Shown here in pieces: positions 37,435 through 43,942 of a DNA stretch of 64,000 bases (within the stretch, counting starts at the first letter, position 1; each line of letters starts with the position of its first letter). The notes under the pieces are model-generated. The model was given only the letters and a program-made list of their open reading frames with translations. It ran no database searches and was not told the origin of the DNA. The position numbers and the translations under genes were made by a program. Location of the stretch: positions 2,075,001 through 2,139,000 of the forward strand of contig NZ_CP083746.1 in NCBI RefSeq assembly GCF_020151015.1. Direction: 5' to 3'. The DNA is from Pseudomonas sp. p1(2021b) (GTDB lineage Bacteria; Pseudomonadota; Gammaproteobacteria; Pseudomonadales; Pseudomonadaceae).

Positions 37435-37771
37435 CGATTTCGTCGCCTGGGTTTCGCTTCAATTCAGTCATGGTAGCCACTTCGAACTGGCGCGCTAGTT
37501 TCGGCGAGATGTAAAAAGCTGGCGCGCCAGGCCGTTCAAGCCTGCGCGCCCGCTCTTCAGGATCCTGCGCGATCCATGAAAGGGCCAGGTCCTGCCAGAG
37601 TTCTTGCACCTGCTCGTAACCATGCGCCTCGATCTCTGCAGCTATGGCCTTCTTGATCCCAGCAGGCATGTTGAAGAACATCTTCTCGATGCCCAGGCGC
37701 TGGGCTTCTGCCTTCTTCCTGTCGCGGTAGTTCGCCGAATGCTTGGCGGCTCCCGTCTTCTGTTCGGCCAT
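37424..37771 (-). CDS. Hypothetical phage-type protein
   Basis: A 115-aa charged protein beginning MAEQKTGAAKHSANYRDRKK. GGGAGG sits 8 nt before the ATG at 37771, which decides the start. The N-terminal basic helix and the later IAAEIEAHGYEQVQELWQDLALSW helix could suit a small DNA-binding protein. The frame stays open upstream to 38002, encoding MNPLTVIKYAAMMAACSKQ..., which may be a separate short phage gene fused in frame. Confidence 0.6.
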   Translation of the reverse strand: MAEQKTGAAKHSANYRDRKKAEAQRLGIEKMFFNMPAGIKKAIAAEIEAHGYEQVQELWQDLALSWIAQDPEERARRLERPGAPAFYISPKLARQFEVATMTELKRNPGDEIVNP

Positions 37772-38022
37772 CGCCGATACCTCCCAAGCCGCTGGGCGGC
37801 AGATTGATGTGTTGCTGGCGACGGCCGTGCCGGGCGCGGGCGTTGATGCGTTTCTTGGCCGGCATATCTCCACCAAATCTGTCTTTCTGCCGCGGTAGGG
37901 ATTGGCCACCAGCTTCTTGCCGTTCTGCATGTAGACTGCCCAGGGCTGCTTACTGCAGGCGGCCATCATCGCGGCATACTTGATGACGGTCAGTGGGTTC
38001 ATCGACTCTCGGCGGTGCACGG

Positions 38023-38318
38023 TCACGCCCCCGCGATGTGGTGGAGCGGCGCGAACGGTATATCGTCGTCGAATGCGTCAGGCGGCACGCCTTGTTGGCT
38101 TGGCTGCGGGGCAGGGCGCTGCTGGCGATGTTGCTGCCCATCGTGCTGACCTTGCGGGCGCCCACCCAGGAGCTGCAAGGGGCCCTGCATGTCGACGATG
38201 ACTTCGGTGGAGTAGCGCTTAATGCCGTCCTTCTCCCACTCGCGGGTCTGCAGCTTGCCCTCAATGTAGATCTGTGAGCCCTTGCTGGCATACTCCCCGG
38301 CTATCTCGGCGATCCGTC
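38023..38318 (-). pseudogene. ssb: Single-stranded DNA-binding protein, 3' fragment
   Basis: Reading leftward, the frame [20 protein letters not shown], then [20 protein letters not shown], matches the second half of the SSB OB fold. A Gln/Pro-rich linker and an acidic tail ([12 protein letters not shown]) follow. The first ~50 residues are missing and an in-frame stop lies just upstream. The break at ~38319 joins it to the start of an unrelated gene. This is a phage ssb truncated by deletion. Confidence 0.85.
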
Positions 38319-38351
38319 AAGGTTCTGCTTTACATCGATAGGTGAGCTCAT
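38301..38351 (-). pseudogene. 5' stub of a phage gene fused to the ssb fragment
   Basis: ATG 38351 overlaps the stop of the upstream gene (ATGA). It encodes MSSPIDVKQNL before running out of frame into ssb and stopping at 38301. The deletion that removed the ssb start also removed the rest of this gene. Confidence 0.5.
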
Positions 38352-38599
38352 GGCTCTTCTCCACGGCGGCGGCGCTCTGTTGCCATTTCCATATCCAAAT
38401 CGTGCCGCTCCTCGCTGATGATCTCGGCTACGGCCTTTTCGATTTGGTCCATTGCCTGCTGCTCGTCAGCTGCGCGGCGAATCATCACGCGCAGCAGCTG
38501 AATGGCCGCATCAAGGCGTGTCGGGTAGACCTGTGCCGAGAATCCGCCGGCTTCAAGTTCTTGAATCATGATCTGGCCGGAAACGCTCATTCCGCTCAT
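38348..38599 (-). CDS. Hypothetical early-region phage protein
   Basis: An 83-aa helical, acidic protein (LDAAIQLLRVMIRRAADEQQAMDQIEKAVAEIISEERHDLDMEMATERRRR). It is linked to its neighbours on both sides by ATGA overlaps, so it belongs to a translationally coupled cassette of small genes (39065 to 38348). Confidence 0.6.
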   Translation of the reverse strand: MSGMSVSGQIMIQELEAGGFSAQVYPTRLDAAIQLLRVMIRRAADEQQAMDQIEKAVAEIISEERHDLDMEMATERRRRGEEP

Positions 38600-38844
38600 G
38601 GCTTCACCCGGGCGGCGAGCATTGACTCGGCGTAGGCGTAACGCCAGCGCGTCATGCGCTGGACAAGATCGGTTTCGCCGAACGCCCAGCCAAAGTCATC
38701 TGGTACGCAAGGTGCGTGGGCCGCGAAGTAGTAGCGGAGGGTCATGCCTGACATGAGACGCTTGGCCTCGTCGACATGAGATGGCTGGAATGTGTCGTGG
38801 TCATACGAAACCGGGAACGCTGGTCCGCCTGTGTTTTTGCTCAT
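38596..38844 (-). CDS. Hypothetical phage protein
   Basis: An 82-aa protein beginning MSKNTGGPAFPVSYDHDTFQ. The opening and the GMTLRYYFAAHAP segment are common in small uncharacterised Pseudomonas phage proteins. GGAGG lies 4 nt upstream of the ATG, and ATGA couples it to both neighbours. Confidence 0.65.
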   Translation of the reverse strand: MSKNTGGPAFPVSYDHDTFQPSHVDEAKRLMSGMTLRYYFAAHAPCVPDDFGWAFGETDLVQRMTRWRYAYAESMLAARVKP

Positions 38845-39065
38845 GCTGCCTCCGGGTGCTTTTCGCCGCAGAACATGCAGTAGTTGCCAAGCACGTTGAT
38901 GGTTGCCTTGGCCTTGATCTCTTTGCCCTTGGCGGTAGTGCGGGTTCCGACGACCTCGCATTTCGTATACTGGCGCCCAGCCGGAATGAGCATGTAGCCC
39001 TGCAATGTAGCCTTGGCGCCGGTGATTCGCCGGTCGCCGGTAGAGGCAAGTGCGGTTTTGTTCAT
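38841..39065 (-). CDS. Hypothetical phage protein with CxxC
   Basis: A 74-aa protein with basic character and a C-terminal NYCMFCGEKHPEAA, which could bind metal. First gene of the ATGA-coupled cassette. No family recognised. Confidence 0.6.
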   Translation of the reverse strand: MNKTALASTGDRRITGAKATLQGYMLIPAGRQYTKCEVVGTRTTAKGKEIKAKATINVLGNYCMFCGEKHPEAA

Positions 39066-39102
39066 CGGTTTACTGACCTCCCACCGATGTAGCCGGGAGT
39101 GA

Positions 39103-39474
39103 CCTATCGACTGGGCATACCAGCGCGAGTGGGGGCTTGAGTTCCCGGCCTATGCCCGGGAGGACGGGTGGTGGGAGAAGGCCGATGGCCTGAGCCTGTA
39201 CGAGCAGGCCTATGAGGCCGCTGGCTTCTACCAGGTCAGCCAGCCGGAGCGCGGCGACATGATCGTCATGGCCGTGGGACGCACTATGCACCCCGAACAT
39301 GCCGGCATCTTCCTGGGTAGTGACGCCCGGCTGCCTGGTGAGCAGTCCCAGGTGTTCGGCCCTGGCCCGTTCCTGCTGCACCACCTGTACGGTAGGCCAT
39401 CAGAAATCATCGTATTCGGCGGGCCCTGGCTCGACCGGACGCGCCTTGTATTGCGTCATCGGGACGCGAAGTGA
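39103..39474 (+). pseudogene. NlpC/P60 tail-assembly protein (lambda gpK-like), 3' fragment
   Basis: The open frame encodes DWAYQREWGLEFPAY...RGDMIVMAVG...PEHAGIFLG...FLLHHLYGRPSEIIVFGG, typical of the C-terminal part of phage tail peptidases, including the HAGI block and the LHHLYGR end. The N-terminal half with the catalytic Cys is absent and a stop lies at 39100-39102. It is a relic of the late tail operon and shows how much of the prophage has been lost. Confidence 0.8.
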
Positions 39475-39498
39475 CGCATAGAGATCGCGGAGAGAAAC

Positions 39499-39693
39499 AT
39501 GCAGAACTGCTACACGCTCTCGCTCGCCGCTGCCTATGTCTTGGATAAGACGAGATACTCTGTCCAAGCAAGTCGATGCGGCGACGAGGAGCACAAGCGC
39601 GGTTTACTTTCGGAGCAAGTGGAGCATGAATGCAGTAGTAGGGATTTAAACTCATCCGTTATGGATTCTGCGCTTGCGCAGAGGATAGGTTAA
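39499..39693 (+). CDS. Possible small ORF after the tail fragment
   Basis: A 64-codon frame with a good GGAGAG ribosome-binding site 5 nt before its ATG. The sequence is unremarkable (MQNCYTLSLAAAYVLDKTRY...) and overlaps the end of the convergent protease-like gene by 4 bases. It may be chance. Confidence 0.25.
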   Translation: MQNCYTLSLAAAYVLDKTRYSVQASRCGDEEHKRGLLSEQVEHECSSRDLNSSVMDSALAQRIG

Positions 39694-40187
39694 TCATTGA
39701 ATTCGAATAGGTACTCATGTGTCTTTGAGTCCATGATTAGTCGACCCTTCTGCATGAACGACATGCCAAGTAGGACCTGATATTTGCGTCCCGTGTCGGT
39801 CAAAGAGGGCGCCGCAAAGTTGCCATTAAGATACTTGGTGTCTCCATTGGTTTTTACTCTGTAGTTAAGGTTGTAGTAGTTAATGTCTTTTGCAAATCCG
39901 CCTATGCCAGAACTGGTTGTGATGCCACTAGATTCAAAGCCTAAATTCTCAGCGAAATACTTGTCGATAGCCCGGTGATCAGCTCCAGTGTCCATAAGGG
40001 CTAGGGCTTTAGAAGCTCTGATTCCACCACTTGTATGTTGCTCAACCTCTATTTCGATGACGGGGATTACATCTAGTTCTTTAGGGGCTTCTGATAGCGA
40101 TCCATCCTTATTAAGGAACTTGATTTGGACCGCGTTCTCGTCAATTACTGCTCTAGGGCGCATTGCCTCGTCCTTGTTGGTGGCCAT
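39690..40187 (-). CDS. Retropepsin-like aspartic protease (clan AA) candidate
   Basis: A 165-aa protein with the single-lobe aspartic protease hallmark ALALMDTGADHRAID near residue 65 (catalytic Asp-Thr-Gly-Ala). A late hydrophobic-Gly element LLGMSFMQKGRLIMDSKT follows, as in retroviral-type proteases (psi-loop Gly). No signal peptide or membrane anchor is visible, so it should be cytoplasmic. The stretch is clearly more AT-rich than its neighbours, suggesting separate acquisition. It likely works as a dimer if active. A target is unknown. Confidence 0.65.
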   Translation of the reverse strand: MATNKDEAMRPRAVIDENAVQIKFLNKDGSLSEAPKELDVIPVIEIEVEQHTSGGIRASKALALMDTGADHRAIDKYFAENLGFESSGITTSSGIGGFAKDINYYNLNYRVKTNGDTKYLNGNFAAPSLTDTGRKYQVLLGMSFMQKGRLIMDSKTHEYLFEFND

Positions 40188-40340
40188 TGGTTTTTTGGCG
40201 TAACGCTACTACGCAGCTGCTATTCCATGGTATTGGCATTTCATCCACGCTGGATGCCTGGCCAGGGCAGCGTGAAGGCCTGTTGTCTAAGGCGCTCAAA
40301 CGGTGATAGCGTGTTGCCTCCATGCATCGATGAGGTTTTT

Positions 40341-40535
40341 ATGGCTACGCGATTCAAATCCAACAGTGAGCTTGAAGCTTGGGACCGTTATTTCGCAGCC
40401 GCACTGAGCACCTCAGTTGCCCCAGGCGCTCTGAAAAACACCTCATCCAGTGCTCTGACTGAGGCTCTTGAGCATGCGGCGGCAACCGCAGATGCGATGA
40501 TGGTCATTCGGGCGCGAAGAGAGCCGAAGCTTTGA
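40341..40535 (+). CDS. Hypothetical small phage-type protein
   Basis: A 64-aa protein (MATRFKSNSELEAWDRYFAAALSTSVAPGAL...) with TGAGG upstream. The helix-rich, Ala-rich sequence resembles small phage accessory proteins. It is followed at once by an intrinsic terminator, so it is an isolated one-gene module. Confidence 0.55.
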   Translation: MATRFKSNSELEAWDRYFAAALSTSVAPGALKNTSSSALTEALEHAAATADAMMVIRARREPKL

Positions 40536-40542
40536 AACTGTA

Positions 40543-40567
40543 AGCCCAGCCCCGCGCTGGGCTTTTT
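40543..40567 (+). terminator. Intrinsic terminator (repeated module, copy 1)
   Basis: AGCCCAGC-CCCGC-GCTGGGCT followed by TTTTT. A near-identical copy ends the next gene. Confidence 0.9.
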
Positions 40568-40631
40568 GTATCTGACACCGCGCGGTTGGTGCTTGTGATA
40601 TCGTTTTGCCTCTAAGCAGTGGAGGCGTTCG

Positions 40632-41060
40632 ATGAAAGTCAAAAATTGGGATGGCTGGGAGCCCGAGTGGCTGAAGCTCGTAGATCATTATCGAAGCGCA
40701 CCGGCAGTGCCTGGCGTGTACATCATTTGTGCAGACCGTTCTATCGCGCGAGCGGTGGGCATTGACGATAACGGTATTTTGACTGTCGGAGAGTCGGATA
40801 ACCTCAAGCGCCGTCTTGCGGCATTTATTCGATGCGCGCGTACGAAAGGTGCTACCGGCCACATGGCAGGATGGCGGTTCAGCTTCGCGTCGTTCGAAAA
40901 GATGTTCCCACTGGACACGCTTTGGGTGAGCTGGTATCCCACCGCCGATAAAGCAGCGGCATACGCGAAGGAAGGCGAGATGCTGGGCCTGTATCTGGCA
41001 GAGCACTACGAACTACCTCCGTTGAACTACAAGTTCAACTGGTCTCCCCAAGAGCTGTGA
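40632..41060 (+). CDS. GIY-YIG-like small protein
   Basis: A 142-aa protein. PGVYII at about residue 28 and LTVGESDNLKRRL at about residue 60 resemble the GIY...YIG core with its following SxNLxxRL helix. A downstream Glu (YAKEGEMLG) and Asn (PLNYKFNW) take the places of the metal-binding Glu and late Asn. The second motif reads TVG rather than YIG, so activity is uncertain. It sits between two copies of the same terminator as a stand-alone cassette. Confidence 0.6.
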   Translation: MKVKNWDGWEPEWLKLVDHYRSAPAVPGVYIICADRSIARAVGIDDNGILTVGESDNLKRRLAAFIRCARTKGATGHMAGWRFSFASFEKMFPLDTLWVSWYPTADKAAAYAKEGEMLGLYLAEHYELPPLNYKFNWSPQEL

Positions 41061-41065
41061 TCGGT

Positions 41066-41090
41066 TAGCCAGCCCCGCGCTGGGCTTTTT
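41066..41090 (+). terminator. Intrinsic terminator (repeated module, copy 2)
   Basis: AGCCAGC-CCCGC-GCTGGGCT followed by TTTTT, one base shorter in the stem than the copy at 40543. Both are followed by a similar (T)xxGCGTCTAAC-type tail, suggesting cassette duplication. Confidence 0.85.
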
Positions 41091-41138
41091 GCGTCTAACT
41101 CCGGTCTGCGCCTAGCTGTCGCCGCGCCACGAGATGGC

Positions 41139-41420
41139 TTAGTCGAGGCTGTTCTCTTCTCGCTCTGCTTCAGCGTCCTGCGCAACGAACATCGCAGCTA
41201 TGGTCTCGGTGTGCTTCTTCTGAGTGGTCGAGTAGAACATGCATCGGTTTAAGAGAAATCTTTTCATGCTTCGGGCCGAGATGAGGTGATTGGGCTCTAC
41301 CTCCAGTACCTCAACTCGACCATTACTCGAGCTGGTCACCTCAATTGAGTAGTTTGCGATCGTGCCGTCGACGCGTTCAGTGTGGCCGAGGCATTTGAAG
41401 GAGAGGGTGGGTTCGGGCAC
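41139..41420 (-). CDS. Hypothetical phage-type protein
   Basis: A 93-aa protein starting at GTG 41420, which has GGAG 6 nt upstream; the frame is open further up but that part enters a palindrome. PEPTLSFKCLGHTERVDGTI and VEVLEVEPNHLISARSMKRFLLNRCMFYS suggest a beta-strand-rich N-terminus and a helical C-terminus. No family recognised. Confidence 0.55.
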   Translation of the reverse strand: MPEPTLSFKCLGHTERVDGTIANYSIEVTSSSNGRVEVLEVEPNHLISARSMKRFLLNRCMFYSTTQKKHTETIAAMFVAQDAEAEREENSLD

Positions 41421-41456
41421 GTCGGGCTCCAGTGGTTGTCGTAGGGCTGACCGTGT

Positions 41457-41505
41457 ATACACATAGACCCCATTCTATAAGTTATAGAATGGGGTCTATG
41501 TGTAT
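41457..41505. repeat. 49-bp perfect palindrome in a divergent intergenic region
   Basis: Two 24-base arms (41457-41480 and 41482-41505) are exact reverse complements around a single G. It separates the divergent genes at 41420 and 41524. There is no T-run, so it is not a standard terminator. It could be a phage operator, a cruciform-forming site, or the fused ends of a lost element. Confidence 0.9.
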
Positions 41506-41523
41506 GGACAGGTGGAGGGAATA

Positions 41524-41898
41524 ATGAGGTTGGACAAAGAGCTTGTACGGGACATTCTCCTTGCCGTCGAGGCCCACGATGACCCGCAAGGATGGATGGA
41601 GCTGAGTATCGAGGGGCGCTCAAGCGAAGAGGTATCCTATCACGTCATGCTGCTCGACGAAGCTGGTTTGGTTTCAGGTATCGATCTCGGATCTATTGGC
41701 CATTTTGAATGGCAGCCAAGACGGCTGACCTACAAGGGCCATGAGTTCCTTGACTCGGTTCGAGATCCAGAGATCTGGCGCAGAACAAAGGAAGGGGCGG
41801 AGACGGCTGGTGTCGCGGGCCTGGGCTTCCTGGTTGAGCTTGGGAAGGCGTATTGCAAGCAGATGCTCCAAGACAAGCTTGGTTTGAGCTTGTCCTGA
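41524..41898 (+). CDS. DUF2513-like protein
   Basis: A 124-aa protein. MRLDKELVRDILLAVEAHDDP, YHVMLLDEAGLVSG and RLTYKGHEFLDSVRDPEIWRRTKE match the winged-helix-like DUF2513 family found in prophages and mobile elements. GGAGGG precedes the ATG. Probably a small DNA-binding or host-modifying protein, function unknown. Confidence 0.75.
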   Translation: MRLDKELVRDILLAVEAHDDPQGWMELSIEGRSSEEVSYHVMLLDEAGLVSGIDLGSIGHFEWQPRRLTYKGHEFLDSVRDPEIWRRTKEGAETAGVAGLGFLVELGKAYCKQMLQDKLGLSLS

Positions 41899-41959
41899 TC
41901 TGGCGTCTAACAACCTGCTATGTGCCTATGACTTCCTCACATTCCGAATCTCTCCCTAG

Positions 41960-42902
41960 GCTCTGTCTGAAATGCCAAGAAACTGAAAATGTGGCGCCGG
42001 AACGGCCTTGGTTTTGTACAGTCACCGACCATCTACGGAAAGGAATTCTGTGATGGCAAAGCGTTATGAACTCTCGGACGAAGCGTGGGCAGTGGTCGCT
42101 GATCTGTTTACAGCAGCGCACGTCAGGGGCAGGCCCCGCAATAGTGATCGCTTGATGCTCGATGGTGTGCTCTGGGTTCTCTGCTCTGGAGCAGCCTGGC
42201 GAGATATGCCTGAGCGCTTCGGGTCTTGGGCTACGGTCTATCACCGCTTCCGAGTCTGGCGAAACAGCGGAATATTCGATCAGATGCTAAGACGATTGCA
42301 CCTCAAACTCAATGACAAAGGCTTGATCGACCCCACACCTGGATGATCGACTCCACTGCTGTTCGAGCAACCCGTGCTTCATCTGGAGCGCGAAAAAAAG
42401 GGGGCCTGACGAGCCTGCCGATCACGCTATAGGCCGCAGTCGCGGCGGTCTGACAACCAAATCCATATGCTATGCGACGCCAACGGGATACCGTTGCGCT
42501 TCCTTCTCTCTGGTGGCCAAGCCAGTGACATTAGCTACGCCCAGCCACTGCTGGACGACGTCAGCATTCCATCAAGCCAACGAGGTCGTCCGCGCAGCGC
42601 TGCAAATGGCTGCTTGCCGACAAGGGCTACGACGCCGAGGCCTTGCGCCATTACTGCGACCGATATCGGATGCAGCCGGTCATACCGCTGCGCTCAATGA
42701 AGCGCAAGCCCAAGCCCGGCTTGCCGAGGCTGTTTGATCGCCCCAAATATCGACAGCGCAGCATCATCGAGCGCATGTTCGGCTGGCTAAAAGAGAACCG
42801 CCGAATCGTCACGCGCTTCGACAAGCTCGCAAAAAGTTATGCCGCAATGGTCTCGCTGGCCTGTGTCATGCGGTGTATGCGACGGTATTTTTCAGACAGA
42901 GC
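41960..42902 (+). mobile_element. IS5-family (IS427-like) insertion sequence, decayed
   Basis: A 943-bp element with terminal inverted repeats GCTCTGTCTGAAA / TTTCAGACAGAGC. It is flanked by CTAG on both sides (41956-41959 and 42903-42906), a direct target duplication. The intact ends contrast with a transposase broken in several places. The insertion cut the end of a small membrane-protein gene on the minus strand. Confidence 0.88.
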
Positions 42903-42906
42903 CTAG
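42053..42906 (+). pseudogene. IS5-family transposase, multiply frameshifted
   Basis: The first part (RYELSDEAWAVVADLF...GAAWRDMPERFGSWATVYHRF) is the N-terminal DUF4096-like part of IS427-group transposases. The frame breaks at ~42340 (before WMIDSTAVRAT). It changes again at the A7G5 run (42390s), which may be a natural -1 slippage site. Further breaks come near 42455 (one A short in ACCAAATCC) and near 42597. The DDE end (KGYDAEALRHYC, SIIERMFGWLKENRRIVTRFDKL) is present. At least three breaks cannot be rescued by one programmed frameshift, so it is inactive in itself. Confidence 0.85.
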
Positions 42907-43045
42907 CAAACCATACACCCACCGCAATCACCATCAGGCATATGAACACAACATCCCATGCTCTATGCTCAACGGCCGCCAGGATTGCGAAAAATTGAAG
43001 GGCACCAGCCCACCATAGAAACGGTTTGATTTTCGAGTAGCGCAT
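42866..43045 (-). CDS. Small membrane protein whose 3' end is replaced by IS sequence
   Basis: A 59-codon frame starting MRYSKIKPFLWWAGALQFF with two hydrophobic stretches (FLWWAGALQFFAILAA; WDVVFICLMVIAVGVWFA). A GAGGTGAG ribosome-binding site precedes the ATG. The last ~13 codons lie in the IS end, so the native C-terminus was lost or replaced. Could be a phage small membrane or holin-accessory protein. No family recognised. Confidence 0.55.
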   Translation of the reverse strand: MRYSKIKPFLWWAGALQFFAILAAVEHRAWDVVFICLMVIAVGVWFARLCLKNTVAYTA

Positions 43046-43099
43046 AGCTCACCTCGCCACACCCAACTATCAGAACGTTAGTCTAGTCTCGACTCCGAT

Positions 43100-43195
43100 G
43101 CGGAGCTTGATCAACTGACCAAGGCGGCAAACAAGGCTTCGCCAGCCGATTAGCGTGGACCGGTGCTGGCGATTTTGAAGAGGAGGCAGGCGTGA
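43100..43195 (+). pseudogene. 3' remnant of a second tyrosine integrase
   Basis: The frame AELDQLTKAANKASPAD*RGPVLAILKRRQA aligns with the last 32 residues of the intact integrase (AELGQLIEATNKVSATDSRGPVLTILKRRQA). It has an internal TAG and a different nucleotide sequence. It lies next to the inverted att repeat in the same relative order as at the left end. It is the tail of a related element's integrase. Confidence 0.85.
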
Positions 43196-43201
43196 AAATG
43201 G

Positions 43202-43315
43202 GAGAAGTCACGCAAAAGTCACGCAAATGAAAAAGGCCACTCCTTTCGGAAATGGCCTAAGTCATTGAGGTATATGGTCGGGACGGAGTGATTCGAACAC
43301 TCGACCCCTTGCACC
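43202..43315 (-). repeat. att-type repeat, right copy, inverted
   Basis: Reverse complement of 33117-33231 with about two differences. It holds the tRNA-Pro 3' half (from the anticodon loop to CCA), the terminator and the integrase-proximal spacer. Homology stops at the anticodon loop on one side. From here to 43520 no gene is visible apart from a 24-codon frame at 43317-43391 that I do not trust. Confidence 0.85.
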
Positions 43316-43520
43316 ATGGCGAGAACTCTACGAAAAATCAGGCTTTCAGCGGCTCTGATGGCGTTTCAAAGGTTTTCATACAGAACCTAGGGATGCACAG
43401 CGTTTAGAGCTTCATAAGCAACCAAGTACGAAATAGACAGCACCTGAACGATGCCGCGTTCCCTGGTGTGCACGGCATACCCTACGCAAGAATGCCTCGA
43501 CTGCTGACGTCTATGCAGCC

Positions 43521-43911
43521 TCACAGCTCTTTGGCCAGACATGAGCGTTCGAACGTCTGCCGTTGCTCCACGGAAAGGCCGGCCACCTTGTCCGAAGCCA
43601 TCATTCGGGCACAGACAGTCTCCCATTGCAACTCCAGCTTGATCATGGATGGCTGCCAAACATTGAACGTAAAAGCCAGTTGTGTGACAAGCAAGACAGC
43701 CACGAAAGAAACGAAGCCGTTCTTGCTGGGCGCCCAGAATCGCTTCATCGGTAAGAGGCAACAGTGCAGGTACAACGCCAGAGGCGGCACTATGAAATAA
43801 AGCGCATGGATAGGTTCGGCTCGGAAGTATTCGTCTATCGTGAGCATTCTTTGTAGCAACCGATCGACCAGGAAAAGCAGCAGGGGAACTATCAGCAACA
43901 GTAACAGGGAA
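43521..43911 (-). pseudogene. Membrane-protein gene interrupted by IS66, 3' half
   Basis: Continues in frame from the 5' half at 46296-46713 once the 2384-bp IS66 element and one copy of the 8-bp duplication are removed (…CYSL|LLLLIVPLLL…). This half encodes hydrophobic helices (LLLLLIVPLLLFLVDRL, ALYFIVPPLALYLHCCLL, FVSFVAVLLVTQLAFTF) and a soluble tail ending QTFERSCLAKEL. The restored protein would have 266 residues. Confidence 0.85.
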
Positions 43912-43942
43912 GTAAGCGAGCCGCGAACACACCTTGCGCTCG

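Noticed and set aside
42390..42402. Programmed -1 frameshift as the sole cause of the split IS5-family transposase
   Set aside because: The A7G5 run could slip, but separate breaks near 42340, 42455 and 42597 remain, so the gene is decayed.
43317..43391. 24-codon frame (MARTLRKIRLS...) right of the inverted att repeat
   Set aside because: Too short, no convincing ribosome-binding site, and position suggests element-end DNA.
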